DNA from: an uncultured Candidatus Melainabacteria bacterium
GTDB taxonomy: Bacteria > Cyanobacteriota > Vampirovibrionia > Gastranaerophilales > Gastranaerophilaceae
Assembly (NCBI GenBank): GCA_947570135.1
Contig: CANOTP010000002.1
Span: 1 to 64,000 of the forward strand
DNA: 64,000 nt
Direction: 5' to 3'
Shown here: in pieces, positions 1 to 8,358 of the stretch
Numbering within the stretch: the first letter of the stretch is position 1
Layout: each line of letters begins with the position of its first letter
Translations under genes and position numbers: made by a program
Notes under the pieces: model-generated
Seen by the model: the letters and a program-made list of their open reading frames with translations, nothing else
The model's database searches: none
What the model was told of the DNA's origin: nothing

Positions 1-156
1 ATAAGTCGTTTTTCTTTGTCGCCGAGCAGAGATAAATTTTCGGTAGGGTGTAGCGTAGCGAACCCGTGAGGTGGAAAAAAGTGTTGAACTTTTCGACAAC
101 CCGAAAATCTAAGATAGCGGATTTTGTGTAGTGCACCATGTCACGAAAAACATAAA
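1..156. other. Non-coding stretch downstream of the 157-1689 gene, with small inverted repeats
   Basis: No convincing reading frame is seen. An outer inverted repeat is visible (AAATTTTCGG near 32-41 and CCGAAAAT near 101-108). Inside it is a small hairpin, AAAAGT-gttga-ACTTTT, near 77-96. The minus-strand gene at 157-1689 ends here, so this is its 3' region and may hold its transcription end or a dispersed intergenic repeat. The window edge cuts off the context, so nothing more can be claimed. Confidence 0.3.
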
Positions 157-1689
157 TTAAGCATCTTTATTTTCTTGTTCTCTATACTGGGCAGTACCAG
201 GGAATGCGTCGGAACCTGTACGCATTTTTGTAATCATATATTGCATTTTCGGAATAAGAGTTGACAAGAACAGTGCAGATGTTGCAAATCCTGCTCCCCA
301 GTTAAGCGCATTAAGTTTCAGGTTATTATTAGAAGCTTTGCGCAGCAATTGTAATGTAACTTCTTGAGCATCAGTTTTACGAGCCTTAGATATTATAGAT
401 TTCACATAATTCAATAAATCTTTCTTAACCACATCAAGTTCATTTTGGGCAACATATTGGTATTTATCCATAAATGAAGTACCGAATCTGTTTTTAAAGA
501 ATTCACGTAAAAATTCAGGATTATTAATATGTCCACCGTTAAGAACATCACGGGCTTGAGCTTCCGTAATAATTGGAACTCCTTTAAGCTGCGGTTGAAG
601 CTGTGACATTTTTTGAGCAAGTTTTTGGTATTTTTTAACTTGTGACGGAATAAATTCGAGTTTTTCAAGTTCTTCATTAAATGCTTTAAGGGAAGTAATT
701 TTCGTACCTTTACCTTTGAATCTTGCAGCAAGGCTTTCAGGAAGTTCAGCGTCACGACCCAGGAAGTCTTCAGCAAATCGTTCAACATTAACTTTATTAG
801 CCTTAATTGATTCAAGGTAATTTTCCATATATCTTGTTGCAAACTCGGCAGATTGAGGATCTAAGCGAGAAGTTATTCCTTTTTGTTCAATTTTATTTAA
901 CCACTTGTTCATATTAGACATGTTGAACATGTAGAAATAAATTGAACTGATATCACGGAAACCGATTTCGACTCTTTCGTCATTATTTCTGGCTGAATAT
1001 GTTCTGCCGCCTGCTGTTCCAACGTCAACCGATAGAAGTTTCCAGTTTCTGTCGCTTTCAAATTTGTTAGCTATAGCAAGGTAATTGATACCGTTGAATG
1101 AAACATCTTTTTGTTTCTCATTTTTATCTTTCTTAATAAAATTATCAAAAGTTGGACGTTGAACTTGAACAGCACCATTTTCAGGAACAATATTTACCTC
1201 TTTATTTTTGTGGTAAGAGCGGGTAATTGCCTGATTGATTTTCGGAAGAACAAAACCTATAAAAGCATTTGCCAGAACTACACTTGACATAACTTTGACA
1301 AACTTAAATTTTGCCATAGTTAATTTAAGAATTTTGTCTCCGTTTTTAGTAGTTTCTTTTGCAAGATAATTATTTAAAGGTCTGCGAACAGTATCACTCC
1401 CGATTGCAACATCCTGATTTGGTAACTTATTAATATATTGACCGATTTTTTCAAATAACCAATTAAGTCCCGTTACACCGCCAAGCCAGAAAACCGCACC
1501 TGAGAATTCTTCTGTTATTCTTTCACGCGCTTCGTCAAACCCGCCTCTTTTGTATGCTTGCAGGGTTCTACCGCCTTCTACAAAAGCTTCTAATGCAATA
1601 ACAGGCAAAAAGCCGCCTGATGCCATTTGCTTAACTACATTTCTTGATAACGGTTGATTTATATTTGCTATTGGAATCTTTATCGACAT
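157..1689 (-). CDS. Unknown membrane-associated protein, 510 residues
   Basis: I do not recognise a known family. Three hydrophobic stretches are visible, at roughly residues 62-80, 131-149 and 465-485, the first two rich in Gly, Val and Phe. Between the second and third lies a long soluble, charged part (about 170-450). There is no signal peptide, and the N-terminus (MSIKIPIANINQPLS) is short and polar. The protein is divergent from the gene at 2018-2821, which also combines several small hydrophobic helices with a basic tail after the second or last helix. The pair may therefore act together, though that is inference. The ATG at 1687-1689 is the first in frame, with an AAAG-type ribosome site upstream on the minus strand. 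Function unknown; that it is a real gene is secure from its length and codon pattern. Confidence 0.8.
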   Translation of the reverse strand: MSIKIPIANINQPLSRNVVKQMASGGFLPVIALEAFVEGGRTLQAYKRGGFDEARERITEEFSGAVFWLGGVTGLNWLFEKIGQYINKLPNQDVAIGSDTVRRPLNNYLAKETTKNGDKILKLTMAKFKFVKVMSSVVLANAFIGFVLPKINQAITRSYHKNKEVNIVPENGAVQVQRPTFDNFIKKDKNEKQKDVSFNGINYLAIANKFESDRNWKLLSVDVGTAGGRTYSARNNDERVEIGFRDISSIYFYMFNMSNMNKWLNKIEQKGITSRLDPQSAEFATRYMENYLESIKANKVNVERFAEDFLGRDAELPESLAARFKGKGTKITSLKAFNEELEKLEFIPSQVKKYQKLAQKMSQLQPQLKGVPIITEAQARDVLNGGHINNPEFLREFFKNRFGTSFMDKYQYVAQNELDVVKKDLLNYVKSIISKARKTDAQEVTLQLLRKASNNNLKLNALNWGAGFATSALFLSTLIPKMQYMITKMRTGSDAFPGTAQYREQENKDA

Positions 1690-2017
1690 TGTTATTAGCT
1701 TTCATTTCTAATAACTATTTAATACTGCTCAAGATATTTTTTTGCCCACTTTATTTTGGTTTTTAATAATTTGTTACAAACAAGGATGCAGAAAATTTCC
1801 AAAATTGACAAATTTTGGCGATTTCTCAAATCCGACCTTAGGTGTGTGAAAGTCAGGTCGTGTGCGGGATAGCATACAACCTGACTTGACATCGTTCCAC
1901 GGAGTTTGCGAGAAAAATAATAATTTTTCCGCAAACTCAAAATTTAAATGTCAAAAAAACGCGCAAGAAAATTTATGTTCATGTTTTACTAGACATGTAA
2001 TCAAAGGATTTAGTGTG
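1690..2017. other. 328-base gap between divergent genes, with two strong stem-loops
   Basis: This gap separates two divergent unknown genes. It holds two consecutive perfect inverted repeats. The first is AAGTCAGGT at 1850-1858 with ACCTGACTT at 1879-1887, and its loop contains a further TGTGC/GCATA pairing. The second is GAGTTTGC at 1902-1909 with GCAAACTC at 1931-1938, and its arms extend inward through GAAAAAT/ATTTTTC. Neither is followed by a clean T-run on the plus strand, so they are not simple terminators. They could be a structured 5' leader of the 2018 gene or a small RNA. Confidence 0.5.
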
Positions 2018-2821
2018 ATGATAAACAGAATTAGTGCAAATAATATTAATAATTACCAAAAAGTATCATTCGGACACGGACAAGAAGCACCAAATACCCT
2101 GACAAGAAAACAAAAAGCGGTAATCTTGGCATCATCTGCTGCCGGTATGACACCTGTTTTAATGGCACTGGCAAAACACAAAGGTTTTTCACTTAATCCT
2201 GTAAAGATTTTTAAAACCCCGATAAAAGATTGGGCACTATTTAAATACGCCCCAAAAGAAAAAGCAATACAATTCGAAGCTCCGCAAATCCTTGCACTTG
2301 CAACAGGTTCTGTAGCAGGAGGATTTGCAGGCGGATGTATTGTTGATAAAGAAAATATCAAAGCTAAAAAACGCGAAGTTTTAAGCCAATTATTAGGTAA
2401 TGTATCAGTTCCCGTAGGTTGTGTAGCTTCAGGAGCTATGCTTTATGATAAATACGCCAATAAGATTGAAGGTGCAATGCCACAATTAAAAAGCACTAAA
2501 AAGGCGGCAAAAGTATTTAATAAAGTATTGCAAAAAGTTCCAAACGCCGCAACAACATTAGGTTTGTTAGGTGTAGGTATTTACTTGGGTAACAAGGTTT
2601 CAAATTTTATAAATGAAAAACTGTATCATAAAAAAGTAGAACGAAACATTCGTCCAAGCGATTTTGCACCGCACGTAGATGATGTTTGTATGGCAACATC
2701 AATGATGAATAAAGATTCATTATTTGGTTCAAAACTTGGCAGAATTATTCCGCTTGCACTTTTAGTTCCGGGATATGAAACAGGAATCGCTCAAAAACAT
2801 CATAATGTAAACAATTCTTAA
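2018..2821 (+). CDS. Unknown small-helix membrane protein with N-terminal VSFG motif, 267 residues
   Basis: No known family is recognised. The frame is open from 1862, but the ATG at 2018 is chosen. It has an AAAGGA ribosome site at 2004-2009, and the product then starts MINRISANNINNYQKVSFG, which resembles the N-termini of other proteins here ending in (V/I)(S/N)FG. The 52 residues upstream are Cys- and Asn-rich and read through a stem-loop region. About five short hydrophobic, Gly/Ala-rich segments follow (around residues 35-55, 93-112, 125-145, 180-200 and 245-262). They suggest a membrane-embedded or membrane-surface protein without a signal peptide. It is divergent from the unknown membrane protein at 157-1689. 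Confidence 0.75.
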   Translation: MINRISANNINNYQKVSFGHGQEAPNTLTRKQKAVILASSAAGMTPVLMALAKHKGFSLNPVKIFKTPIKDWALFKYAPKEKAIQFEAPQILALATGSVAGGFAGGCIVDKENIKAKKREVLSQLLGNVSVPVGCVASGAMLYDKYANKIEGAMPQLKSTKKAAKVFNKVLQKVPNAATTLGLLGVGIYLGNKVSNFINEKLYHKKVERNIRPSDFAPHVDDVCMATSMMNKDSLFGSKLGRIIPLALLVPGYETGIAQKHHNVNNS

Positions 2822-3020
2822 CCGAAATTTTCATTATATTTCTAATTGTAAACACCTTTAAAACATTTCATTCTAAGGATTGAGAAATTTATTTTTTTCG
2901 CATTTTTTCAAAGTAAAAGTGTTGATATTACACGTTTTGAACCCGATTTCAAACGTAAAGTTTTGTTAAAATTACTACTTATTTAGTAAATTTTCATGAC
3001 ATTTTTACCGTTACATGATG

Positions 3021-3088
3021 TATAATATATATGGAAGATATATTTAACCCAAAATCGCGTTTATCAGACCTAGAATATTTTGTATAAT
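3021..3088 (+). promoter_or_regulatory. Two candidate -10 boxes upstream of the Ycf45-like gene
   Basis: Perfect TATAAT hexamers lie at 3021-3026 and 3083-3088. The first has a poor -35 (TGACAT-like, 18 bases upstream). The second has only a weak TTTATC at 3060-3065 with a 17-base spacer. The start codon is at 3112, with an AAAGG ribosome site at 3097-3101. Either or both boxes may be used. Confidence 0.4.
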
Positions 3089-3111
3089 CAAAATAGAAAG
3101 GCAGCGAATAT

Positions 3112-4728
3112 ATGAGCAACCTACAATTTCAAAATGACTTAGACAGATTAGTTGAGATTATGCCTCCACGGATTAAGCAGCACATCTCATACGAAGAAAT
3201 GGAAGATGTGATAGAAATCGTTCTTGATATCGGACGTCCACCTGAGATTAGGCATGCGAACGGCAAGATAGAATACCTCAGTTCTTCAGACATAAATTAT
3301 GATGATATTGAGTATATTACATCCCGTGTTCAAGAATTTACATCTGACAACCGTTCAGGAATCCCCGGGACTTTGCACAGAATCAGTGCAATCCGCAACA
3401 GACAAGGTAAAGTTGTAGGTCTTACTTGCAGAATCGGTCGTGTGGTTACTGGAACAATTGCTTGTATAAAAGATATTTGTCTGCAAAATAAAAGTATATT
3501 ATTTCTTGGCAGACCCGGAGTCGGTAAAACAACCAAGTTAAGAGAAATTTCAAGACTTGTAGCTGATGAGTTAGGTAAAAGAGTTGTAATTGTTGATACG
3601 TCAAACGAAATTGCAGGCGACGGAGATTCGCCGCACCCTGCTGTCGGTCATGCCAGAAGAATGCAGGTCAGACAACCTGAGTATCAAAAAGATATTATGA
3701 TTGAAGCTGTTGAAAACCATACCCCTGAAGTTATTGTGGTTGACGAAATCGGAACGGAAGCCGAAGCTCAAGCCGCAAGAACAATTGCAGAACGCGGGGT
3801 TATGTTGATTGCAACAGCTCACGGTAACAGTTTAGAAAGTTTAATAAAAAACCCGACATTATCAGATTTAGTCGGCGGTATTCAATCTGTAACATTGGGG
3901 GATGACGAGGCTAAACGCCGCTCCTCACAGAAAACGGTATTAGAAAGAGAGAAACAGCCGACTTTCGATATAGTAATAGAAATTTTAGACAGAAACACGC
4001 TTGCTGTCTACAAAAACACCTCCGAAGCAGTAGATTATATTTTGCGCGGTTGGCCAATCAGACCTGAATTACGGAAAGTTGACAAGACTTATGAATTTTC
4101 GGGAACTGACACATTACCTCAAAAAACGCCAACCGTGCTCGATAAAATAAATGCGCTTGACGAAAAAATCGAACATCCTGAAAGTTTGAAATTCAGCTTC
4201 TCAAGACAAAAATATGTTGAAGAAGTTAAAAAGTTCAAAAAGATTTACCTTTACGCGGTATCAAGAAGTATCGCGGAAAAAGTTATTGAGCGACTTGACT
4301 TGAACGCTGAAATCACAAGGAATTTAGACGACGCAGATATCGTAATCGCGCACAAAAACTTTGTTAAAGGCGGCGCAAAAGTTTTAAGTACGGCAGAAGA
4401 AAACCGACTTCAAATCTTCTATGTCAAGACAAACTCAATGGCACAAATCCAAAAGGTTATAAAAGAAGCTTTGGATATTGCGGAACTTAACGAGCGCCAA
4501 ACATTTTACGATATAACCGAAAAAGCACTTGATGAAGCAAAAACCGCAATCGAGCAAATCCTGGCAGGCGCAACGGATGTTGAACTGAAACCTCAAAGCA
4601 CACAGATTAGAAAGTTACAGCACGAACTTGTAGAACAGCACAACTTAGAAAGCAAGTCTGTCGGTGAAGGCGAAAGCAGACACCTACGAATCGTCGGCGG
4701 CAAGGATTACGACCAAAAACTCGGATAA
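3112..4728 (+). CDS. Ycf45-like AAA ATPase with C-terminal R3H domain
   Basis: This is a P-loop ATPase of the Ycf45 family, found in cyanobacteria and plastids and related to SpoIIIAA. What it acts on is not established. The Walker A motif GRPGVGKTT is at residues 133-141, and the Walker B segment VIVVDEIG is near 207-214. An ATAHG segment after Walker B is typical of the family. The ATPase core ends near residue 310. A linker follows, and then an R3H-type single-stranded nucleic-acid-binding domain at about 490-530, with the pattern R-x-x-x-H and a GESRHLRI ending. The length of 538 residues fits the cyanobacterial form with R3H, not the shorter SpoIIIAA. It stands alone and converges on the SH3-like gene at 4737. 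It is one of the better lineage markers in this window. Confidence 0.9.
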   Translation: MSNLQFQNDLDRLVEIMPPRIKQHISYEEMEDVIEIVLDIGRPPEIRHANGKIEYLSSSDINYDDIEYITSRVQEFTSDNRSGIPGTLHRISAIRNRQGKVVGLTCRIGRVVTGTIACIKDICLQNKSILFLGRPGVGKTTKLREISRLVADELGKRVVIVDTSNEIAGDGDSPHPAVGHARRMQVRQPEYQKDIMIEAVENHTPEVIVVDEIGTEAEAQAARTIAERGVMLIATAHGNSLESLIKNPTLSDLVGGIQSVTLGDDEAKRRSSQKTVLEREKQPTFDIVIEILDRNTLAVYKNTSEAVDYILRGWPIRPELRKVDKTYEFSGTDTLPQKTPTVLDKINALDEKIEHPESLKFSFSRQKYVEEVKKFKKIYLYAVSRSIAEKVIERLDLNAEITRNLDDADIVIAHKNFVKGGAKVLSTAEENRLQIFYVKTNSMAQIQKVIKEALDIAELNERQTFYDITEKALDEAKTAIEQILAGATDVELKPQSTQIRKLQHELVEQHNLESKSVGEGESRHLRIVGGKDYDQKLG

Positions 4729-4736
4729 AAGTATTT

Positions 4737-5381
4737 TTACCTCAAATCAGGGAAGAAATATCTTACACCGTCATCTGAACGCCACCTGACATAACCTGTT
4801 TTCGGGGTTTTGTCCAAATCCATTACACTGACCAGTGCCCAGTTTCCACGAATTACGTTCAGGTTAATCTTTTTCGGATAATTCATGGTTGATATGGTCT
4901 TGGCACTGTCTTCGGTTGTTGCTTTTATGTCTTTACAAAATTCAGGTGTACTTTTCAATAGCACAAGCCCGTATTTTTTGCCGTAAGTATTATAAAAATT
5001 TATCCACGTCATAAATTTGTACGGATCATCACGCTTTATCCAGCCTGTTAAGCCTTTTGAGCTGTCATAAACAACCTCAATCCACTCATCCGTGTAATCA
5101 ACCACACTGACAAGCGCCAGAGATTTTTTCTCCAAAAACACCGTAAAAAACTTCTCAAACCCGATTTCTTCGGGAAAAAACTCGTCATTATTCCACCTTA
5201 CGCGATACAGAACCTGTGAGTCTTCACTCGGTTCTTTATAGATTCTCACATCATCACCAACCTGATAAAGCCCGATTGTATTAACGGTATTTAGCGCAGG
5301 TCTTACGGGAATCACGTCTTTTGCCCAAACGCCCGAACCTATAAAACACATAAGTACGAATAATAACAGTTTTTTTAGCAT
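4737..5381 (-). CDS. Secreted SH3-like domain protein, 214 residues
   Basis: A Sec signal peptide is clear: a basic MLKK start, a hydrophobic core, and a likely cleavage after GVWA (residue 20). The mature protein contains two SH3b-like stretches. One, near 30-115, includes VRIYKEPSEDSQVLYRV and GLTGWIKRDD. The other, near 150-205, includes NWALVSVMD and TGYVRWRSDDG. Such bacterial SH3 domains often bind cell-wall peptides, but here the ligand is unknown. The start codon lies only 3 bases after the pheT stop on the same strand, so it is probably co-transcribed with pheT. No catalytic domain is attached. Confidence 0.75.
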   Translation of the reverse strand: MLKKLLLFVLMCFIGSGVWAKDVIPVRPALNTVNTIGLYQVGDDVRIYKEPSEDSQVLYRVRWNNDEFFPEEIGFEKFFTVFLEKKSLALVSVVDYTDEWIEVVYDSSKGLTGWIKRDDPYKFMTWINFYNTYGKKYGLVLLKSTPEFCKDIKATTEDSAKTISTMNYPKKINLNVIRGNWALVSVMDLDKTPKTGYVRWRSDDGVRYFFPDLR

Positions 5382-5384
5382 AAA

Positions 5385-7865
5385 TTACTCCCTGAATGAA
5401 ATTTGAGCATAAGTTTTTTGTAATTTTTCTCTAACAGATGTCATTTGTTGTTCAATAATTTCATCAGTCAAAGTTGCGTTTTCATCCTGCATTTTTATTC
5501 TGAAAGCAACACTTTTGAACCCTTCTTCAACGTGTTCGCCTTGGTATACGTCAAAGATTTCAGAGCCTTTGAAGATATTTTGCTTCACAGAACCTTTGAT
5601 AACCTTTTGAATTTCATCGCAAGAAACAGTGTCGTTAATGATAAATGCGATATCACGTCTTACCTCAGGATATTGAGGAAGGTGCTTAAAGCGCGGAACT
5701 GTTTCTTTTACTGCTGAAATAACCTCGTCTAAATCAACCTTAAACAAAAACGCTTCCTGATTAAGTTTCAACTTATCGCGTAATGTCGGATGTAACTGCC
5801 CGAAATATCCGATTGGCTGAGGTTTCTTACCTAAAAGCATTATAACGGCTGTTCTATACGGGTGGAAGATTTTATGGGTTTTTGCAAGTTCTGTTTCTTC
5901 AAACGGAACAACCTTAATACGTCTTGTAATTCCCAAATCTTCAAGCATATTTTCAACAATACCTTTAACAGTAAAGAAATCCGATTGGGTTTTAACCTGC
6001 CATTTTGAGTTTTGAACCTCGCCTGTCAAAATGCCTTCCAATACAAGAGTTTCTTTAACACCTGAGCTTTTCTCATCAGCCTGCGCAAACTTCAAATAAG
6101 TTCTACCGATTTCGTAAGCCCAGAAGTTCTTTTGACCGTTGTCAAAGTTGTATTTCATACAGTTTAGAGCACTCGCAGCCAGTGTCTGACGAAGCATTGA
6201 GTATTCTTCACTTGCTGCGTTTGCAACTTTTACGGCATTCTCATCATCATAAGGAATATTGAATCTGTCAAGTAATGATTTACCGATTAAAGAACTTGTC
6301 TGAATTTCGTTTAAGCCTGCTGACAGCATCAATTGATGAACTCTTCTGATAACCTTTTCACCTAAAGTAATAACAGGAGTTTGTGATTTATCCGGCAGAG
6401 TCGGTGCAATCTTATCATAACCGTTGATTCTTGCGATTTCTTCGATTAAATCTATTTCTCTTGTAACATCGTAAGCTCTGAAACTCGGTACCGCAAATTT
6501 AGCTGCTGCTGCGTTTCCGCCCAATTTTTCAAATCCTAAATTTTCTAAGATATTATCGCATCTGTCAGAAGAAATTTCACAGCCTAAAATTCTTTTAACC
6601 TGATTGTAGCGAAGAGTAATTTCAAGCGGTTCAAGCTTATTTTCGCCGTCTTCAACCATTCCGACAACTTCTGCGTCCGCATACTCAACAAGTAACTGCA
6701 TAGCACGCATCAAGGCAGGTTTTACAGCTTCGATATCAATTCCGCGCTCAAACCTTGCACTTGCTTCACTTCTATAACCCGCACTTCTTGCAGATTTTCT
6801 GTTGGATACAGGTGTGAAATATGCTGCTTCTAACGCAATTGATGTTGTATTATCATCAATTTCAGAGTTAGCTCCGCCAAATACACCGCCTAAACATACA
6901 CCTTCTTTTTCTGTTGCAATTAAAACCGAATCCGTTGTCAATGTTCTTTCTACACCGTCTAAAGTGACAAGCTTTTCGCCTTCTTGAGCGCGTCTTACAC
7001 ATAAATATCCGTTTAATTTATCCAAATCAAACGCATGCAGCGGACATCCGTATTCAAGCATTACGTAATTTGTAATATCGACAACGTTATTTATTGCACG
7101 AACGCCTGATGCTGTAAGTCTTTTTTGCATCCAATCAGGAGAAGATTTAATTTTAATATTTTTCAAAACCCCGATTGAATAGTATTTACAAACATCTTTA
7201 TCTTTAATTTCAACCTTAAACTTATCTGTTGATAAGTCTTTTGTGCATTCGATTTTATTAAATTTTAACGGAGTGTTGAATAATGAACTTAATTCTCTTG
7301 CAACTCCGACAACAGACATCTGATCACCTCTGTTAGCAGTCGGCGCAACATCAATTACGGTATCTTTTTCAAACCCTAAAACGTCTTTAACATCTTCACC
7401 CAACCCTACATTTGGGAAAATTCTGTTCAAAATCAAAATACCGTCTTCATCCTGGTATCCGCGCTCAGAAACACCTAATTCATCAGCAGAACAAAGCATT
7501 CCCTGTGATTCGACCCCGCGAATAACGGCAGGTGTTAAAGTAAACATATCACCTGTTTTTCGGTCCAACACTTGAGAACCCACACTTGCATAAGGAACAA
7601 CTTGCCCTTCTTGAATGTTTTGCGCACCGCACACAACCGTTTTTAACCCTGAACCCGTATTAACCGTTACAAGATGAAGTTTTTCAGAGTTTGGGTGAGC
7701 GTCGATTTTTTCGATTTTTACGGTTTTTATATTAGTAAACATAGGTTTAACATCTTCTACAGCCTCAACCTCAAGCCCGCTCATTGTAAGCTCATGCGCT
7801 ATATGTTCAGCGTCTGTGTTTGATAAATCAACCATTTCGTTTAACCAATTTAAAGATACTTTCAT
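5385..7865 (-). CDS. pheT: Phenylalanine--tRNA ligase beta subunit
   Basis: This is the beta chain of the alpha2-beta2 enzyme that charges tRNA-Phe. At 826 residues it has full bacterial length. The N-terminus (MKVSLNWLNEMVDL) leads into the tRNA-binding OB-like domain (about 40-150, with NSEKLHLVTVNTG and VVCGAQNI). B3/B4 editing and B5 parts follow (ARFERGIDIE, YDVTREIDLIEEIARI), and the FDX-ACB domain closes the protein (KHLPQYPEVRRDIAFI near 730 onward). The alpha-subunit gene pheS is not in this window, so the subunits are unlinked here or pheS lies elsewhere. A GAGGG ribosome site precedes the ATG. No T-box or leader peptide is seen upstream. Confidence 0.97.
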   Translation of the reverse strand: MKVSLNWLNEMVDLSNTDAEHIAHELTMSGLEVEAVEDVKPMFTNIKTVKIEKIDAHPNSEKLHLVTVNTGSGLKTVVCGAQNIQEGQVVPYASVGSQVLDRKTGDMFTLTPAVIRGVESQGMLCSADELGVSERGYQDEDGILILNRIFPNVGLGEDVKDVLGFEKDTVIDVAPTANRGDQMSVVGVARELSSLFNTPLKFNKIECTKDLSTDKFKVEIKDKDVCKYYSIGVLKNIKIKSSPDWMQKRLTASGVRAINNVVDITNYVMLEYGCPLHAFDLDKLNGYLCVRRAQEGEKLVTLDGVERTLTTDSVLIATEKEGVCLGGVFGGANSEIDDNTTSIALEAAYFTPVSNRKSARSAGYRSEASARFERGIDIEAVKPALMRAMQLLVEYADAEVVGMVEDGENKLEPLEITLRYNQVKRILGCEISSDRCDNILENLGFEKLGGNAAAAKFAVPSFRAYDVTREIDLIEEIARINGYDKIAPTLPDKSQTPVITLGEKVIRRVHQLMLSAGLNEIQTSSLIGKSLLDRFNIPYDDENAVKVANAASEEYSMLRQTLAASALNCMKYNFDNGQKNFWAYEIGRTYLKFAQADEKSSGVKETLVLEGILTGEVQNSKWQVKTQSDFFTVKGIVENMLEDLGITRRIKVVPFEETELAKTHKIFHPYRTAVIMLLGKKPQPIGYFGQLHPTLRDKLKLNQEAFLFKVDLDEVISAVKETVPRFKHLPQYPEVRRDIAFIINDTVSCDEIQKVIKGSVKQNIFKGSEIFDVYQGEHVEEGFKSVAFRIKMQDENATLTDEIIEQQMTSVREKLQKTYAQISFRE

Positions 7866-7986
7866 TTATTTTTCCCTCATAATATATATTTTAATTATGA
7901 AATTATATTAGTACAAAAGAACTTTCGTGTAAATGTCCTATAAATAAAGGATATCTTGCAAATATATTTTAGGTTATCATAATATT

Positions 7987-8310
7987 ATGGATAGTTATGA
8001 CTGCAATAATGAGGATAAAGAGTTAAAATTGGTAGGGTTAGAGCTGATGTTTTTAACCCCCGAAAAATGCACATCTTCAGACGGAATTACAGCTGTTGAA
8101 CTGTCAAAGCGGGTTAACCTACCCGCTGAAACCGTTAAAAAAAAGCTTAACATCCTCAAAAGCAAAGATATCGTGAAAGTGAAAGGCATTAACCCGAAAT
8201 ACTGGAAGTTTAACGAATATAATTTCCAAAGAATGGATGAAGATGATAATATCTATAGACTGTTATGCAGTTTTGACGATGTAGATTTTGACAAATATTT
8301 TTCATACTAA
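7987..8310 (+). CDS. Small winged-helix-like putative transcription regulator, 107 residues
   Basis: Residues about 30-65 read as a helix-turn-helix of winged type (ITAVELSKRVNLPAETVKKKLNILKSKDIV, in which the second helix carries the Lys-rich recognition face). A beta-wing-like KVKGINPKYWKF follows. The C-terminal tail is acidic. The exact family is not recognised. It sits between divergent pheT and co-directional lysA. There is no clear ribosome site. A TTGCAA (7956-7961) and CATAAT (7978-7983) lie just ahead of the ATG, so the message may have almost no leader. Confidence 0.6.
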   Translation: MDSYDCNNEDKELKLVGLELMFLTPEKCTSSDGITAVELSKRVNLPAETVKKKLNILKSKDIVKVKGINPKYWKFNEYNFQRMDEDDNIYRLLCSFDDVDFDKYFSY

Positions 8311-8358
8311 TCCATTTATGTTATTATAAATATAAGTTCAGGAGAGAGAAACAAAGAC

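Noticed and set aside
1-156. tRNA or other known RNA gene
   Set aside because: The GTAGCGTAGCGAACCC stretch looked tRNA-like, but no acceptor stem, anticodon arm or T-loop can be drawn.
411-842. 143-codon open frame inside the 157-1689 gene
   Set aside because: It lies fully within a longer, well-composed gene on the same strand in another frame. Its product is Leu/Lys/Asn-rich without a recognisable fold.
1719-1940. 73-codon minus-strand open frame
   Set aside because: It covers the stem-loop region and has no ribosome site and no coherent protein.
1862-2017. 52-codon extension of the 2018 gene
   Set aside because: It reads through hairpins and gives a Cys/Asn-rich stretch. The ATG at 2018 has a proper ribosome site and the conserved-looking start.
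5445-5717. Antisense open frame in pheT
   Set aside because: pheT is certain on the other strand and this frame has no support.
7866-7986. T-box or leader peptide before pheT
   Set aside because: There is no long leader, specifier hairpin or antiterminator. Only a TATAAT-like box and a ribosome site are seen.
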